A stretch of 64,000 nucleotides of DNA from Paenibacillus thalictri (GCF_004307995.1 NZ_SIRE01000002.1:310001-374000); one strand, 5' to 3'. Positions 44,701 through 51,683 are shown, counted from the first letter of the stretch. The notes: generated from the sequence alone by a model not told the origin. Made by a program: numbers and translations.

Positions 44701-45135
44701 CGGACCTAATTCAACGTCCTTCGGTTTCGGTGCTGCGACGGGAAACGGCTCTTTGAAGTCCGGTCTGGCTTGTTTAACGGGGAACGGTTCCTTCGGCTTC
44801 AGCTCATGTGTTCTGATGTCCGCGGGTTCGGGAGGAACCGCAGCCGCTTCTTTACCATTGCGGGGGAAATCTCCATTTCCCGGCACAACCGATACCCGGC
44901 TGATCGACGCGCCCGACGGATAAACCTCCGGTTTTGGCGATGCAGCGGCTTCGGGCTGAGGTTGGGGTTGAGGTTGAGGTATAATGCTCTGCGGCTGTGC
45001 GGTTTGCAGTGGCGCAGGCCGGTTGTTGACATCGTCCAACCATTTCAGCTCGTTGATATTGGAGTTCGCTTGCCTATATAAGGGAACAGGCTTGGATCGA
45101 TCCCGGCCTGATTCCCTGCTCCTCACTTTTTTCAT
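38776..45135 (-). CDS. Giant decapeptide-repeat spore-surface protein with WIAG-like tail
   Basis: 2119 residues. ATG 45133-45135 follows AAGGAG by 7 nt. Residues 1-172 are a basic then Pro/Gln-rich head (RQANSNINELKWLDDVNNR; PQPQPQPQPEAAA) without a signal peptide. Residues 173-2026 are about 185 tandem decapeptides of the form (S/A)-(V/I)-T-x-x-K-L-A-x-G, for example SVTSAKLADK and AVTGEKLAPG, with hydrophobic residues at fixed positions as in solenoid or beta-helical proteins. Only two short breaks occur (near GALKKSEVES and LAYKIEHKNL). Residues 2027-2119 are a globular tail ending NWIAIGRSAN, like the domain annotated WIAG-tail in Paenibacillaceae. Nearly every unit has Ser/Thr, so it is a plausible acceptor for the cluster's sugars. 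Sigma-K-type promoter upstream. Likely assembled on the spore from the mother cell. Confidence 0.85.
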   Translation of the reverse strand: MKKVRSRESGRDRSKPVPLYRQANSNINELKWLDDVNNRPAPLQTAQPQSIIPQPQPQPQPEAAASPKPEVYPSGASISRVSVVPGNGDFPRNGKEAAAVPPEPADIRTHELKPKEPFPVKQARPDFKEPFPVAAPKPKDVELGPAPPLMLLTDRKLPSRRTPVIYTDDIRDEAVTSEKLANRSIDQSKLKPGSVSAITIADFSIDHTKLADQSVTGQKIVPNAISEEHIVDQSISGRKIRDYSIDGDKLQDNSVTSAKLADKTIDSIKIADGSIFQRHLADQAISGEKLVERSIRSEHISIGSITSDSLANDSVDNAKLADGAVTASKLKDGIITADKLSDGSVTQAKLASHAVTGDKLAPGTIVSAHLAPRSVQAVHLARGTVLGETIGQGQIGAEHISPQSIGDKHIANKAVTSEKLADGAVQSHHLQEQIVSGQHVQPAAITTKHLAAEAVTGDQLGKGAVIEEHIGKFAVTTPKLAEQAVTSGKLAKGSLVADHFTPGSVTSSSLAPLSIIGRHISQSSISSEHIQDRSITANKIAKFAVTSDKLATAAVLKHHIGENAVGTAQLADKLIVAEKLAEQSVSTGKLAQEAVTSEKLAKDSVTQEHIAEGAVRGVHVAVESLTSRHLADRAVTGSKLALRAVESFHLAAEAVTGEQLAPGAVTLSHLQAESVRSIVEASIQLGALKKSEVESDHIADGAVGSSKLAPNSVTAKHLAANSVGSAQLTPVSVETRHLQGGSVTSDKLAAGAVDSLQLAPGAVGVEHLRAGAVASVMLQAGSVTDEKLADGSVTERHLSPLSVAGAHIQAESIDGMHIQPETLSGLHLIPGTIAEGHLDPALIEKLAYKIEHKNLRQHQVSADQLADSAVSEFKLADGSVTSGKISAGAVTAEKLAEAAVSAKALADGNVTEAKLADRSVSAAKLQPGTVAAEHVRARSIGLEHLVDGSVSGSKLAVGAVTPDKMASFSVTEGALADGCVTEAKLADHSISGEKLQPGAIAALHVQDGSIGSGQLANASITSEKLAEGSVTGEKLAVESIKSINLVAGAVTADKISEASIGTSKLALAAVTPEKLASGAVLTDKLADEAVTGRKLKPGTVSSAHVQNAAISGEKLATGSVTAEKLSEAAVTARSIGKHAVEEGHLAAGSVTVTKLAAGAVSAEKLSEAAVTARSIGKNAVGEDHLAAGSVTGAKLAAGAVSAEKLAKAAVTAQSIGKHAVGEDHLAAGSVTVTKLAAGAVSAEKLSEAAVTARSIGKNAVGEDHLAAGSVTGAKLARGAVGAEALAEGSVAAGKLADEAVTGRKLKPGAVGSAHVQNAAIVSEKLAAGAVGAEKLSEGAVTARAVAKNAVGEEHLAAGSVTGAKLARGAVTAEALSEGSVATGKLADEAVTGRKLKPGAVEAAHVQNAAIVGEKLAAGAVGAEKLAEGAVTARAIAKNAVGEDHLAPGSVSGGKLARGAVGAEALAEGSVATGKLADEAVTGRKLKPGAVEAAHIQNAAIVGEKLAAGAVGAEKLAEGAVTARVIAPGAVGGAHLAPEGITGEKLAREAVKSAALAAGSVTAEKLADGAVGSSKLAQGGVSAEKLAANAVTGEKLAESAVSERALASGSVSEDKLADGSVNAAKLQPGAVSPKHLQTAAVTEEKLADEAVTGRKLKPGTVEAGHIQDASIVSEKLAAGVVSGEKLAEGAVTARALAANAVEDVHLASGSVTAAKLASGAVTAESLAEGSVATEKLADEAVTGSKLKPGAVSSAHVQDAAIVGEKLAAGAVTAEKLAEASVTAQSIAAGAVGGAHLAPEAITAEKLAAGAVVGNKLADAAVTGRAIAEGSVAGVHLTPRSVTADKLALGVITSEVFANGSVSSDKLGEGAVISSKLADGSVTGDKLAAGAVHGEKLADSAVSERTLASGSVTEAKLADGSISSRALQPGAVSAAHVQPASIGAPQLADGAVDTSKLAGGAVSADKLASAAVTADKLAEGSVGSRSLQPGAVTAEHVADGAIGSGKLAAGAVQPHHIAERAIDAGKLAFRPVQTAKDQTYQQFGLFPYLFRMEDESLDLTISLEPFADAHYVFVASTNHPACYAAIKSKTPDVVTVTIVRTKFSPELQGILNWIAIGRSAN
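39050..44640. repeat. 30-bp tandem repeats with 120- and 270-bp higher-order units
   Basis: The coding repeat is 30 bp (10 codons). Between about 40.1 and 41.9 kb larger blocks are nearly identical: a 270-bp (nine-decapeptide) block whose phase CTTCAGCTTGCGGCCGGTCA recurs at 40679, 40949 and 41219, and a 120-bp (four-decapeptide) block repeated about four times between 41.3 and 41.8 kb. Outer units are far more diverged. Not a CRISPR: there are no unique spacers and the frame stays open. Confidence 0.85.
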
Positions 45136-45166
45136 AATGTTCTCCTTCCATGCGACTAGTCTTTTG

Positions 45167-45194
45167 TAACATATGCGAATACCCATATTGAAGT
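45167..45194 (-). promoter_or_regulatory. Predicted sigma-K promoter of the giant repeat gene
   Basis: Minus-strand CATATGTTA (45167-45175) matches CATANNNTA and AC (45193-45194) lies 17 nt upstream, the same geometry as the gerE promoter. The -10 is 31 bp from the start codon. Strong pattern match; not experimentally shown. Confidence 0.65.
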
Positions 45195-45252
45195 CACATC
45201 GGAGAGGAAATTTTGTATGAACCACGGTGAAAATCTTGCGCCGCGCGCGAAC

Positions 45253-46416
45253 TTATCCGCGGCCTTGCTCCTGCAATAGAGCAAGCCACCGATCCGCCGT
45301 ATGCTGCCATGTAAATTGCTGCGCGACACGCCTCAGGCTGTGCTCGCCCAAACATTGCGCCAGCTCTTTATTTTTCAACAGCGATACCGCGTAATACGGC
45401 AGCTGCTTCCCAATCTGTTGCGGATCGAGCAAATATCCCGTCACCCCATGCTGCACAATTTCGCCGATCCCCCCGACACGAGTTCCGATGACCGGCACGC
45501 CGCTCGCCATCGCCTCCAGATTCACCAGTCCAAATGCTTCCCGTTTAAGCGAAGGGACGAGATGCACGTCGGCCAGACGGTACCATTCGGGAATTTCCTT
45601 GTGCGGCACATAAGAAACAAACCGCACGTTATGCGGAACCTGCCGGGCAAGACGGCGCAATTTTTTCACGTAAGGCGTCATCTTGTTGTTGTGATAACAC
45701 GAACCCCCGATAATAATCAGCATCGCGTCCGGCACCTCCTTGACAATAGCCGGCATCGCTTCAAGCAGCTTATGGACGCCTTTTTGCTTGGTCCACCTTC
45801 CGACGTAGAGCAGGATCGGCCTTCCTTGCAGCCCGGTTTTTTCCAGCATGTTTTCCCGCAGCCTCCGGCCTTCGTCTTCCCACCGGGAAATAAACCGTTC
45901 CCTGTCGACGCCAAGCCAATTCACGCGAATCCGGTTCTCCACCGCGGGCACTTTCTCCGCTATTCGATCCCGCATATACTCGCTGTTGACGATAATCCGG
46001 TCGGCTGCTTTCAGACAGCGTCTCAGGGCGGTTATGCCGATAAAAGGCGGAGAGACATAAGTAAGCGAATGCAAAGACAGCCAAATTTCAGCTTTCGGAT
46101 GTTTTTTGCGCATATAACGGACGAAGTTTGGCCGGTTTTCCACTTGAATGAGCTGCGGCCGCACCTTGCTGATATGACGGCTCACGTTGCGCATATATCG
46201 TGCCATGCTCACACGCGGGTAACGCCGGTACGTCACACCGTCCCGAGTCTCGACCGCGGAAAGCGAAGCCGTCTTCTTGCCGAAGACGATCGGCTTGACT
46301 ACGCCGCTTACCCGCCGGGCCACATTTTCGACGACGAGTTCCACAGAACCGCTCCTGCCCGACAAAATGGCCAAATCACCGGGAGTCACAATCGTCACGA
46401 CAGGTTGATTCAACAA
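45253..46416 (-). CDS. GT4 glycosyltransferase, CotSA/YtcC-like
   Basis: 387 residues with a TTG start (46414-46416) after GGGGG. GT-B fold: N-terminal acceptor domain (SGRSGSVELVVENVARRV), linker, then the nucleotide-sugar domain (LLYVGRWTKQKGVHKLLEAM; LVPSLKREAFGLVNLEAMAS with the E-x7-E loop; GTRVGGIGEIVQHGVTGYLL). Close in style to coat-associated CotSA and YtcC. No basic tail. It lies upstream of the giant gene in the same direction (117-bp gap carrying the sigma-K box) and could glycosylate it. Confidence 0.87.
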   Translation of the reverse strand: MLNQPVVTIVTPGDLAILSGRSGSVELVVENVARRVSGVVKPIVFGKKTASLSAVETRDGVTYRRYPRVSMARYMRNVSRHISKVRPQLIQVENRPNFVRYMRKKHPKAEIWLSLHSLTYVSPPFIGITALRRCLKAADRIIVNSEYMRDRIAEKVPAVENRIRVNWLGVDRERFISRWEDEGRRLRENMLEKTGLQGRPILLYVGRWTKQKGVHKLLEAMPAIVKEVPDAMLIIIGGSCYHNNKMTPYVKKLRRLARQVPHNVRFVSYVPHKEIPEWYRLADVHLVPSLKREAFGLVNLEAMASGVPVIGTRVGGIGEIVQHGVTGYLLDPQQIGKQLPYYAVSLLKNKELAQCLGEHSLRRVAQQFTWQHTADRWLALLQEQGRG

Positions 46417-46823
46417 TTTGATTTCCCCCTTATTCCTTGTAGAAGTTGTTCAAAAAGTCGGCTTTTGATCACGAAGCAAGTCAGGAAGCGAATCGACATC
46501 GAATCTTGCGTTTACCTTCAAAGTCCGGTGCTCATGTAGGTTTTGCCTACACTCCGCTCCTCCTCCTTCTTCAGGTTCTCACAACCTTCTCGGTCCTGAA
46601 AAGCCGACTTTTTGAACTCTCACTTGTAGGTTGATTCATTATATTCAAGCCAAAACAGGGATGGATGGGCGGTATGTGTTGAAACTTTTTGAGGACCGGC
46701 GGTCTCCGTTGTTTTTAAACACGCACTTGCCCACCACACCTGTCCATACCCCCGCCCTGCTTGTGTCATATGCTGTACAGAAATTCACCTAATAAGCTTC
46801 TAGAAAGGGGCGGATACAAGACG
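46417..46823. other. Intergenic gap carrying a MITE-like element
   Basis: 407 bp between divergent genes. The left part is the inverted-repeat element at 46448-46617; the remaining 200 bp should contain promoters for both sides. CATATGCTG at about 46769 resembles a sigma-K -10 only partly. No gene. Confidence 0.5.
46448..46617. mobile_element. MITE-like element with perfect 19-bp terminal inverted repeats
   Basis: GTTCAAAAAGTCGGCTTTT (46448-46466) is the exact inverse complement of 46599-46617. The 170-bp span has no coding capacity. Internal sequence is non-repetitive. No clear target-site duplication was seen. It separates the GT4 gene at 45253 from its upstream region and may influence its transcription. 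Confidence 0.65.
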
Positions 46824-47927
46824 ATGACAGCTCCTTACGTGGGCATTATGGTCAACGATAAAATGTACAGCTGGATTCCATCGGGAACTACGAAATATGA
46901 AGCCATCCATTATTACATCGAAGCCGGCAAGCGGTATGGCGTGACCCCCTGTTTTTTTCGCATGCAGGACTGCAAAGAAGACGGCACGGTCAAAGCTTAC
47001 GTGAATGAAAACAACCGGTATGTCGAAAAAATCATTCCCACCCCTACCGTCATTCATAACCGGGCCATTTACCCAACGGAGAAGGAGAATGTACAGCTCG
47101 CCGCTTGGGAAGAAAACGGGCTGCGTATTTTTAACCGTTGGAACCGGTACGGCAAGCTGAAGGTACATGAGCTGCTCATGCTGGACGATACGCTGCGCCC
47201 GCATCTGCCGGGAACTTTCCCCGCTACGCCGGCCCATATTACGGAGATGATGCGGATGTACGACGAGATCATCGTGAAGCCGGACCGGAGCAGCGTAGGA
47301 CGCGGTGTCATGAAGCTGAAGCGCGAGCCTGGCGGCTGGGTGCTCATTTATCCCCGCACCCTCAGCGTAAACAACAAACATTTTAAACAACTTCGCTTCC
47401 GCAGCGCGCTGCCTCGCCTGCTGCACAAACGGCTTGCGGGCATGAGTTATATCGTGCAGCAATGCCTGCCGCTCGCTACCTACCGCGGCCGGCCGTTTGA
47501 TATGCGGGTATCCGTGCAGCGGGGAGCCGCCGGAGATTGGCAGGTTACAGGCATCATCGCCAAAGTTGCGGGCAAAGCGACGTTTATTACTAACGTCGCA
47601 CAAGGCGGCACGGTACACCGTCTCGAGCACATTATACAAGAGGAATATCCTCAGCTTAACCCGGATAAAGTGCTTGCCGATGTGTGCAATTTCTCGCTGC
47701 GGGCGGCAAAACAGATGAGCGCGCGGCTGCCGCACCTGGCCGACCTTGGCATGGATATCGGAATTACCGCATCAGGTTTCCCCTTATTTATCGAATGCAA
47801 CGGCAAAGATCAGCGTTACGGCTTCCGCGAAGCGGGAATGATGGACGAATGGAAATCGACTTATTTCAATCCGATGGCCTACGCCAAATATTTGCTGGAC
47901 CACCCGGACGGCACTCCGCCGATGTAA
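46824..47927 (+). CDS. YheC/YheD family spore-coat-associated ATP-grasp protein
   Basis: 367 residues, ATG 46824-46826 (GGGGCGGA upstream). N-terminal VGIMVNDKMYSWIP is typical of YheC/YheD. Then an ATP-grasp fold: IVKPDRSSVGRGVMKL (nucleotide-binding Lys and Gly loop), FDMRVSVQRGAAGDWQVTGI, LADLGMDIGITASGFPLFIE and a metal-binding FIECNG. YheC and YheD are endospore coat-associated proteins of unknown reaction, presumably an ATP-dependent ligase. Position beside the CotSA-like gene fits a spore role. Confidence 0.87.
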   Translation: MTAPYVGIMVNDKMYSWIPSGTTKYEAIHYYIEAGKRYGVTPCFFRMQDCKEDGTVKAYVNENNRYVEKIIPTPTVIHNRAIYPTEKENVQLAAWEENGLRIFNRWNRYGKLKVHELLMLDDTLRPHLPGTFPATPAHITEMMRMYDEIIVKPDRSSVGRGVMKLKREPGGWVLIYPRTLSVNNKHFKQLRFRSALPRLLHKRLAGMSYIVQQCLPLATYRGRPFDMRVSVQRGAAGDWQVTGIIAKVAGKATFITNVAQGGTVHRLEHIIQEEYPQLNPDKVLADVCNFSLRAAKQMSARLPHLADLGMDIGITASGFPLFIECNGKDQRYGFREAGMMDEWKSTYFNPMAYAKYLLDHPDGTPPM

Positions 47928-47946
47928 CGCTCTAAAGTGAACATAC

Positions 47947-47980
47947 GTGGCATTCTCCCCCGGGAAACGGAGAGTGCCAC
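47947..47980. terminator. Stem-loop after the YheC/D gene
   Basis: GTGGCATTCTCC pairs with GGAGAGTGCCAC (one G-T pair), 20 bp after the stop. No U-tract, so termination is uncertain. Confidence 0.45.
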
Positions 47981-48095
47981 AAGCAAGTGCCTCCGCCTCA
48001 AAGAAAGCGGCAGGCCGGTTTCCTTTTCCAACGTAAAACGGATAAAATAAACGAGTGGGATTGTTGTAACGAAAAGAAGCCGAAAGGATCATGAC

Positions 48096-48839
48096 ATGAG
48101 TCCGTTTCGTCATTACGAGGATAAAGTGAAGTCCGAACTGTACATATGGGAACACAAGCTGCTGCAGCCGGCAGGGCTGATGGAGAAGTCGTCCCGGTTC
48201 GTCCAGGGTAAAATCAATCGCGTCATCCCTCCCAAGGTGCATCAGGCGATCACCGCATCGGTGAAAGGCATCGTCCAAACCGCCTTGTTCAGCCTCGATT
48301 ACATTCCCAAAGGAGAACCGCTGCTTGGGCTTAGGTTATCCGATCGCGACAGGCGCGCCGAGGAATTGATCTCCGTGTACAAAAAACTGGCGGCCGCCGA
48401 AGGTGCGGGCACCGGCGCCGGGGGTATTCTGCTGGGGCTTGCCGACTTCCCGCTGCTGATCGGGATTAAGATGAAATTTCTGTTCGAGCTGGCGCACGTA
48501 TACGGTTTTTCCACAAAGGACTACCGCGAGCGGCTGTTTTTACTTTATGTGTTTCAGTTGGCTTTCTCCGGCCAAGACAAGAAAGCGGCGCTGCTTCAAA
48601 CCGTCCGCAGCTGGCATATCACCGCCCGGGCGCTTCCGCCCCTGCAATCTTACGCCGAACATGTGGACTGGCGCCAGCTGCAGCAGGAGTACCGCGATAC
48701 GATCGATTTTCGCAAAATGCTGCAGCTGGTACCGGGCATCGGGGCCGTCGTTGGCGCCTGGGCCAATTACGGACTGCTGGAAGAGCTCGGGGAAACCGGC
48801 AAAAACTGCTTCCGGCTGCGCCTGCTGGCGGAAACTTAA
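48096..48839 (+). CDS. EcsC family protein
   Basis: 247 residues, AAAGGATC before the ATG. EcsC-type pattern: acidic/aromatic N-terminus (YEDKVKSELYIWEHKLLQP), VHQAITASVKGIVQTAL, a Gly-rich hydrophobic segment GTGAGGILLGLADFPLLIGI and a C-terminal IGAVVGAWANYGLLEELGET. EcsC homologues are cytoplasmic or membrane-associated proteins of unclear function. Alone on the plus strand; a hairpin at 48842-48876 (GGCATG..CATGCC) follows. Confidence 0.85.
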   Translation: MSPFRHYEDKVKSELYIWEHKLLQPAGLMEKSSRFVQGKINRVIPPKVHQAITASVKGIVQTALFSLDYIPKGEPLLGLRLSDRDRRAEELISVYKKLAAAEGAGTGAGGILLGLADFPLLIGIKMKFLFELAHVYGFSTKDYRERLFLLYVFQLAFSGQDKKAALLQTVRSWHITARALPPLQSYAEHVDWRQLQQEYRDTIDFRKMLQLVPGIGAVVGAWANYGLLEELGETGKNCFRLRLLAET

Positions 48840-48841
48840 AA

Positions 48842-48876
48842 GGCATGGTCCAGTACAATACCGGACTCATGCCTTG
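48842..48876 (+). terminator. Hairpin after ecsC-like gene
   Basis: GGCATGGTCC pairs with GGACTCATGCC (one bulge), then TTGTTAGTT. A short U-tract; probable terminator. Confidence 0.5.
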
Positions 48877-48948
48877 TTAGTTACCAATGAAATCAGTTTT
48901 ACTTTTGAGGTCGCTTCACATATCCTGCCGCTTTGACCTCAATAACGG

Positions 48949-49656
48949 TTAGGCTTGCTCTACGCATTGCTTCCATTTCTCCAGCTCATTGGTGCAAATC
49001 CAAATGTGCGGATAACGGGAGCGCAGCTCCTTCATGCCTTCCTCATCGTCAATCGTCCAAGCGATGATCTGAATTCCTTGTTCGCCGCAGCGCTGCACGA
49101 ATTCATCGTTTAAATAGATCGATTTGACCGATACATACCGGGCGCGGATTTGCTCCGCCAGCGGGAATAACGAAGGGGTCGCTCCGTAAATAACAAGCCC
49201 CAAGTCGACCTCCGCGGACAGCTCTCTCATTTTGATGATCGAATAATGATCAAACGAAGTCACAAACACCTCGTTTTGCATGCCGCAGGAAGCGATCGTA
49301 TCGAGTACTTTTTGCTCCAAGCCCGGATACAAATCCCCGCTTTGCTTCAGCTCGATGTCGACCAGCGCCTTGCCTTTGGCCAAAGTCAGCACTTCTTCCA
49401 GCGTCGGAATTTGCTGCCCTCCTCCGGCATCCAGCTTTCTCAGCTCTTCGAACGTATAATCGATCACTTTGCCTTTGCCGTTGGTTGTACGGTTGACGGT
49501 CGTGTCATGAATGACAACGGGAACGCCATCTTGCGTCAATTGCACATCCAGCTCCAAATGGCTAAATGACAGGTCAAGCGCCGCCTGAAACGAAACCATC
49601 GTGTTTTCGGGATATCTTTTCGGGTAACCGCGATGTGCGAGTCCAGGTATAGTCAT
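48949..49656 (-). CDS. Glycerophosphodiester phosphodiesterase (first of two)
   Basis: 235 residues. ATG 49654-49656 is 9 nt after AGGAGG; a start 2 codons earlier is also possible. No signal peptide, so cytoplasmic like UgpQ. Motifs: LAHRGYPKRYPENT (catalytic HR and EN), LELDVQLTQDGVPVVIHD (metal Glu/Asp and general-base His), VDIELKQ. Hydrolyses glycerophosphodiesters to glycerol-3-phosphate and an alcohol. Last gene of the leftward Ugp region, giving the cell both phosphorus and carbon from imported phosphodiesters. Confidence 0.92.
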   Translation of the reverse strand: MTIPGLAHRGYPKRYPENTMVSFQAALDLSFSHLELDVQLTQDGVPVVIHDTTVNRTTNGKGKVIDYTFEELRKLDAGGGQQIPTLEEVLTLAKGKALVDIELKQSGDLYPGLEQKVLDTIASCGMQNEVFVTSFDHYSIIKMRELSAEVDLGLVIYGATPSLFPLAEQIRARYVSVKSIYLNDEFVQRCGEQGIQIIAWTIDDEEGMKELRSRYPHIWICTNELEKWKQCVEQA

Positions 49657-49754
49657 GGTCATCGTCCTCCTATTTCCCTTGATCTCCAAAATGCGTATTC
49701 CCTATTATCATACCGTATCCGCGGGCGTCTGACTACTTGTACCAAGACGCCCGA

Positions 49755-50891
49755 TTATTCACTCCACGGCAAAATCTGAATCCGGTCCAACGCATAACTG
49801 GACGAAGAGCGATATGTCGAAGCCCCGGACTCAAAAAGAATGTGAAGATTGCCGTTCAGCTCAAACAATCCTTCCGACATCGGAGGCATCTCCGTTGTGT
49901 CTTTTACATTTTTGCCGTCCAAAAACCAGACCGGCACCGCGGCAGAACCGATCGTCACGTTGGCATGCGGTTTGTCCGCCAAACTTAGCTTCATGTGGTG
50001 CAGCGTGCTTGTGTTGTTGCGGCCGTACGACTCGCTGAGCCAGATGTTGTCTTTGGAGACGTACATCCCTTGAATCCGGTCCGGCAGCGATAATATGTAG
50101 TTGGGTACGGGAGCAGCGCCATTCTGAGCCGCCGGCAGATCGGTGTTTCCATCCAGCTTGAAGCCTTCCGCCCACGCTTTATGTTCTTTGCCGTCGGGAC
50201 CTGTCATATAATGCGCTTTATCCGTCGGATAACTGGCTCCTTGGGCAAATTCGCCGATCCATAATACGCCGTCGCCGTAGGAGGTGAAAGATGCTCGCGT
50301 GCTGCTTTTCACCGATCCGGCGAATACGAGGCTGGAGCCGTCGGCCGCCTTCACGATGTCGTCGATGTTCAGCATGTTCACCTCTTTATCGGAAGAAAGC
50401 CACACATGCTTTTTGCTGGCGGTAATGCCCCCGGCATGGCCGGTATACGGCTGGTCCGCCGTTTTATTAAATGTCATCGATTTGACCAGCTTGCCGGTAC
50501 CGGCGTCCAGCACCGACATAAAGCTGGATTTGCCGCCTTCGCGGTAATAGGAAATCAATATCCACTTCTGCTCAGGCAAATACGCGATCCCCTGCGGAAC
50601 GCCGCCCTGCAGCAAACCGGGTACAATCGGGCCGTTTTTCGCTTTTTGCAAAAACGGCTTGATTTCGGGAATATCCACCCGAAGTTTGATTCCCGCCTCT
50701 TCCTGCGTAATGCCCAACGCGTTTGCCGGCTGACCCGGCGCAGCCGCGGCCGGCTTGTCTTTCGCTTCCGCCGCGGGAGCGGCGGGCTGGCTTGGAGCGG
50801 CCGGTTTGGCCGCTTGCGGCGAAGAGACGCAGCCCGACAAAACCAATCCGAACCCGGCCAGCAGCGCGATATATCGCAGGGGGTTCTTCAT
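49755..50891 (-). CDS. Lipoprotein of unknown function, probable beta-propeller
   Basis: 378 residues. Signal with lipobox LVLSGC (Cys21), then an Ala/Pro/Lys linker to about 58. The rest has propeller-like strands (GGVPQGIAYLPEQKWILISY, SVLDAGTGKLVKSMTF, HVWLSSDKEVNMLNID, VLWIGEFAQGASYP, IQGMYVSKDNIWLSESYGRN). AGGAGCGG precedes the ATG, which overlaps the stop of the phosphodiesterase upstream by 4 nt (ATGA), so the two are coupled. Its place between two phosphodiesterases suggests a surface role in phosphodiester or teichoic-acid use; no family was recognised. Confidence 0.75.
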   Translation of the reverse strand: MKNPLRYIALLAGFGLVLSGCVSSPQAAKPAAPSQPAAPAAEAKDKPAAAAPGQPANALGITQEEAGIKLRVDIPEIKPFLQKAKNGPIVPGLLQGGVPQGIAYLPEQKWILISYYREGGKSSFMSVLDAGTGKLVKSMTFNKTADQPYTGHAGGITASKKHVWLSSDKEVNMLNIDDIVKAADGSSLVFAGSVKSSTRASFTSYGDGVLWIGEFAQGASYPTDKAHYMTGPDGKEHKAWAEGFKLDGNTDLPAAQNGAAPVPNYILSLPDRIQGMYVSKDNIWLSESYGRNNTSTLHHMKLSLADKPHANVTIGSAAVPVWFLDGKNVKDTTEMPPMSEGLFELNGNLHILFESGASTYRSSSSYALDRIQILPWSE

Positions 50892-51652
50892 CGGGCCGCT
50901 CCTGCCGCAGCACGCGGCTGGCGATCCAACAGCCCGTTCAAGCGGCCGGGATAATCGGTAATGATGCCGGAAACGCCGTAATCGATCGCTTCCTGCATCT
51001 GCGCTTCATCGTTGATCGTATAAGGATAAACGCGCAATCCGCGCTCTATGGCTTCGCGTACATCTTCAGTGTCGATCCGCTTCATATTCGGGTGCAGCGA
51101 GTAAACCGGCAATCCGAGCGTATCGGCTAATGCCGAATGTTTGGCCGCATTCATGTCATAAAGCAGTCCGATTTTCGCTTCCGGCAATAGCAGTTTGAGG
51201 AACATCAAGCTTTTGTGGTCGAAGGAAGAAACTACAACGTTATGCACGCGGTTTTTTCTTTTCATCAACGCGCATAAAGCATGCTCCAGCTTGCGGCCGT
51301 AGGAGCCCTTGATCTCTACGTTAATCATCACGTCCGGCGGCGTCAGATCAAACACTTCCTCCAGCAGCGGCAAGCGCTCGCCGGCGAATTTCTCATCAAA
51401 CCAGCTGCCCGCATCCGCTTGTTTCAGCTCGGCAACGGTCAGATCGTTGACGGCCCCTTTCATATCGGTCGTCCGGTCCAAGGTCGCATCGTGGATAACG
51501 ATCAGCTCCCCGTCCTTGGACAAATGAATGTCCAGCTCAATGGCGTCGCAGCCTTGCTCCAGTCCAAGCCGGAATGCGGCAAGCGTATTTTCGGGAGCTT
51601 CGCCTTTCGCTCCGCGGTGTGCAATGACAAGCAGTTGTTTTTCAGTCGACAT
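50888..51652 (-). CDS. Glycerophosphodiester phosphodiesterase (second)
   Basis: 254 residues from ATG 51650-51652 (AAAGGATG upstream). IAHRGAKGEAPENTLAAF, AIELDIHLSKDGELIVIHDA and NVEIKGSYGRKLE show the full GDPD active site. Cytoplasmic. It starts 31 bp after the UgpE-like permease and is coupled to the lipoprotein gene downstream. Paralogue of 48949-49656, more like B. subtilis YhdW/YqiK-type enzymes. Confidence 0.92.
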   Translation of the reverse strand: MSTEKQLLVIAHRGAKGEAPENTLAAFRLGLEQGCDAIELDIHLSKDGELIVIHDATLDRTTDMKGAVNDLTVAELKQADAGSWFDEKFAGERLPLLEEVFDLTPPDVMINVEIKGSYGRKLEHALCALMKRKNRVHNVVVSSFDHKSLMFLKLLLPEAKIGLLYDMNAAKHSALADTLGLPVYSLHPNMKRIDTEDVREAIERGLRVYPYTINDEAQMQEAIDYGVSGIITDYPGRLNGLLDRQPRAAAGAAR

Positions 51653-51683
51653 AGTCAATCATCCTTTCCCGGTCTTGTGCCCC

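Noticed and set aside
39036..44923. Long plus-strand open frames of 100-340 codons opposite the giant repeat gene
   Set aside because: They are reflections of the 30-bp coding repeat, have no RBSs, and give low-complexity Ser/Ala/Pro or Arg/Gly proteins.
38776..45135. CRISPR-like periodic repeats
   Set aside because: The repeats are contiguous, diverged and in a continuous reading frame; there are no unique spacers and no cas genes.
49723..49752. Hairpin GGGCGTCT/AGACGCCC between the lipoprotein and phosphodiesterase genes as a terminator
   Set aside because: No U-tract in the leftward direction; at most an RNA-stabilising structure.
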